Positions 13,618-15,129 of a DNA stretch of 15,129 bases are shown one piece after another; position 1 is the stretch's first letter; each line of letters starts with the position of its first letter. This DNA is from JBPOJN01 sp052033505 (GTDB lineage: Bacteria > UBA10199 > JACPAL01 > GCA-016699445). The notes beneath the pieces are model-generated. The model ran no database searches. It was given only the letters and a program-made list of their open reading frames with translations, and was not told where the DNA came from. The position numbers and the translations under genes were made by a program. Where the stretch lies: the NCBI GenBank assembly GCA_052033505.1, contig JBPOJN010000049.1, positions 1-15,129 on the forward strand. The letters run 5' to 3'.

Positions 13618-14898
13618 ATGAAACCAACCTTAAGCCTTATGCTCTTTTCGACGTTCCTCTGCCTTTCTTGGTCCTTAAACGCCCAAGAAACGAAAACCAC
13701 CCCGCCCGCTAACGATTCTTACGCCCCCTACTCTCAAGACGATGCGCACAACCACGATGGAAGCCATCCCGGAGGGACTCAGGATTGCGGCGACAACTAC
13801 ATGCTTCCCGGCGACGTCGCGCGGCTCGGATCTCATTCCTTCATGATCCTCGGGAAGGAAGACGCCTCTCACATCCTTGCGGAACACCGCTCGGGCACGC
13901 CGCCGCACAATTATCAATTCGTCCTAAAGATCCGCCTCGACCCCGACGAAATGGCTCTCTACGAAAAAATTCTCCGCGACTCGAAAACCCTTCCGGCCTT
14001 CACAACGATTTATTTCAACGCGAAAGGCGAAGAGGTCGACCGCACGTTCTTCTGCTTGCAGGACTTATCCAAAATCTTCGGCTCGGAGAAGAAACCAGGA
14101 GACTCCTTCGAGAAACTTTTCCCCATCCGCGCCTCGCTGCAGAAAAACGCAGACCACGAAGGCGCCTTTCCCATCCGGCCGTCCGTCGTCCCCGGCGCCT
14201 TTCTGTCCCTGGAACGCGGCGACGTCGAGATCGTCTTTTCCCGTTATTTGCCCGGCTACCTCGCGCAACAGCCGTTCCGCCAAGCCATCAAAATCAGACC
14301 ACAATTTATCGTCCCGCGCTTAGGCCACAGTCCGCTTTACGCCCGCGAACCGATGGAGACCGCTTCCAAAAGATCTTCCTACCGCTTGACCGACGGCACC
14401 ATCGCCAAAGAAGGAGAATCGTGTCCCAAGGATTTCTATCTTCCGGAGGCCGTCGTACCCAAAACGATTCATACCTTCGTACTCTTAGCCGAAATCGAAA
14501 AAAATATGGTCCTCGCCATTCACTACTACGACCAGGCTCCCCATAATTTTCAGGTCGTTCTGAAACTGAAACTCTCCGACGCAGAAATGGAAATGTACCG
14601 TTCGGCCAAAAAAGACACGAAGATCCCGCCGCTCTTCCAGACGCGGCTGGTCGCAATCGACCCTGTTCCGCCTCAAAATTATTACTTCTGTATGGCTCAT
14701 CTGAGCAGATCGATCGCATTGGGAACCCTTGGCGTCCGAGGCACGGTTTACAAGGATTCGGATTTGAACGATTACCGCCTGGGGACCCCGATGGGGATCT
14801 TGGAACTTACTTCCTCCAAGATGCAAGTGCTCGTGAACCGGAACTTGAACAGCTTCATGAATCCCGTCTTGGTCGCGAAGGACGTGCTTGAAAAGTAA
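13618..14898 (+). CDS. Secreted protein with two copies of an unrecognised ~200-residue domain, paired cysteines
   Basis: 426 residues with signal peptide MKPTLSLMLFSTFLCLSWSL, cleaved near NAQ (21-23), followed by a His/Asp-rich linker (44-50, HNHDGSH). The mature chain is an internal duplication in register with a period of 212 residues: GSHSFMILG (71) with TIHTFVLLA (283), PPHNYQFVLKIRL (95) with APHNFQVVLKLKL (307), DEMALYEKI with AEMEMYRSA, FFC (144) with YFC (356). The two cysteine pairs C57/C146 and C269/C358 are each exactly 89 residues apart, suggesting one disulfide per domain. ATG 13618 follows AAGGAA by five bases and lies 10 bp after the dipeptidase gene stop, so the two are cotranscribed and probably co-translated; a hairpin terminator follows. 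I do not recognise the family. A binding partner or substrate-capture role for the upstream enzyme is inference. Confidence 0.78.
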   Translation: MKPTLSLMLFSTFLCLSWSLNAQETKTTPPANDSYAPYSQDDAHNHDGSHPGGTQDCGDNYMLPGDVARLGSHSFMILGKEDASHILAEHRSGTPPHNYQFVLKIRLDPDEMALYEKILRDSKTLPAFTTIYFNAKGEEVDRTFFCLQDLSKIFGSEKKPGDSFEKLFPIRASLQKNADHEGAFPIRPSVVPGAFLSLERGDVEIVFSRYLPGYLAQQPFRQAIKIRPQFIVPRLGHSPLYAREPMETASKRSSYRLTDGTIAKEGESCPKDFYLPEAVVPKTIHTFVLLAEIEKNMVLAIHYYDQAPHNFQVVLKLKLSDAEMEMYRSAKKDTKIPPLFQTRLVAIDPVPPQNYYFCMAHLSRSIALGTLGVRGTVYKDSDLNDYRLGTPMGILELTSSKMQVLVNRNLNSFMNPVLVAKDVLEK

Positions 14899-14912
14899 TG
14901 AAAATTGCGCCT

Positions 14913-14942
14913 CCCTGATTTTGAAGTAAAAAATCAGGGTTT
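14913..14942 (+). terminator. Rho-independent terminator of the dipeptidase operon
   Basis: Perfect 10-bp stem CCCTGATTTT / AAAATCAGGG (14913-14922 with 14930-14939), 7-base loop, then TTT. It starts 15 bp after the last stop codon. The T-tract is short, so efficiency may be modest. Confidence 0.65.
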
Positions 14943-14972
14943 ACCCATCGACTTTTACAAGGATGGGGTAAA
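14940..14972. repeat. Second hairpin abutting the terminator
   Basis: TTTACCCATC (14940-14949) pairs with GATGGGGTAAA (14962-14972) with one bulged G. It follows the terminator without a gap and uses its T residues, so the two hairpins may compete or act in series; it could also serve transcription coming from the right on the minus strand. Confidence 0.45.
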
Positions 14973-15128
14973 AAAGTGATGATTCGGCTCTTCCTGGATG
15001 ATCGCGGCGCACACGCGGGATCTCGGAGGAAAGATAAGCGGCTGTTTAACCAACACTTGCCCTCCGAAAAATCGTCTGCTAGGTCCCCCCGTCTCATTTG
15101 AAGGCGAAGAATGAGAGAGCGAACGTAG
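14955..15128 (-). other. Open frame at right edge, possible C-terminus of a minus-strand gene
   Basis: A minus-strand frame is open from the window edge for 57 codons to TAA at 14957-14955, containing RRFFGGQVLVKQPLIFPPRS and ending HHFFTPSL. Its stop lies inside the second hairpin loop, as often seen when a terminator follows a gene. No recognised family and no start is visible, so it may be chance. Apart from this and the two hairpins, I see nothing else in 14899-15129. Confidence 0.2.
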
Positions 15129-15129
15129 G

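Noticed and set aside
14979..15101. Short plus-strand ORF (MIRLFLDDRG...) near the right edge
   Set aside because: About 40 codons, poor coding character, located in the terminator region and opposed by another open frame; no support beyond chance.
1..15129. CRISPR array, tRNA or rRNA genes
   Set aside because: I saw no regularly spaced direct repeats, no tRNA-like cloverleaf with conserved TTCGA arm, and no rRNA signature on either strand.

Overview
The window reads as bacterial chromosome of roughly 50% GC by eye, densely packed, with short overlaps between genes. Several secreted proteins carry signal peptides, and there is a periplasmic-type VanX dipeptidase and an MscS channel relic, so a Gram-negative cell is most likely. 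The mix of protein types looks like Bdellovibrionota, other 'delta-like' lineages or Leptospirae rather than an enteric. That placement is a guess from style; no rRNA or other marker gene is present.

Left part (1-1011): a two-gene unit on the minus strand, a small winged-helix-like protein followed by a DUF6036-type nucleotidyltransferase cut by the window edge. The genes overlap by ATGA and are preceded by a 39-bp AT-rich near-palindrome that sits on a good -10 box. This looks like a toxin-antitoxin or abortive-infection type module.

Housekeeping block (1012-5035): a THUMP-domain rRNA guanine-N2 methyltransferase (minus); a divergent pair made of a hotdog thioesterase and an acyltransferase-3 membrane protein joined by TAATG; a tiny CCxxxCxxC protein (DUF5522-like) overlapping tail to tail; and a zinc histone-deacetylase-family hydrolase.

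Accessory island (about 5072-7853): an intact IS481-family element with terminal inverted repeats, a 7-bp target duplication and a structured three-way-junction leader in front of the transposase. It is followed by an AT-rich trypsin-like serine protease gene and a higB-higA toxin-antitoxin pair with a clear promoter/operator. All genes here lie on the minus strand.

Right part (7854-15129): a BdcA-like short-chain dehydrogenase; a secreted protein made of two tandem copies of an unrecognised domain; an MscS channel pseudogene with two amber codons and a frameshift; and a two-gene plus-strand operon ended by a hairpin terminator. The operon encodes (i) a 941-residue secreted fusion of a complete VanX-type D-Ala-D-Ala dipeptidase with a long cysteine-rich domain bearing a CxxCH motif, and (ii) a secreted protein built from two copies of another unknown domain, each with cysteines in register. 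I consider this operon the most novel item in the window: it suggests an extracytoplasmic peptidoglycan-dipeptide-handling system linked to a heme- or metal-binding module, though that joint function is inference.
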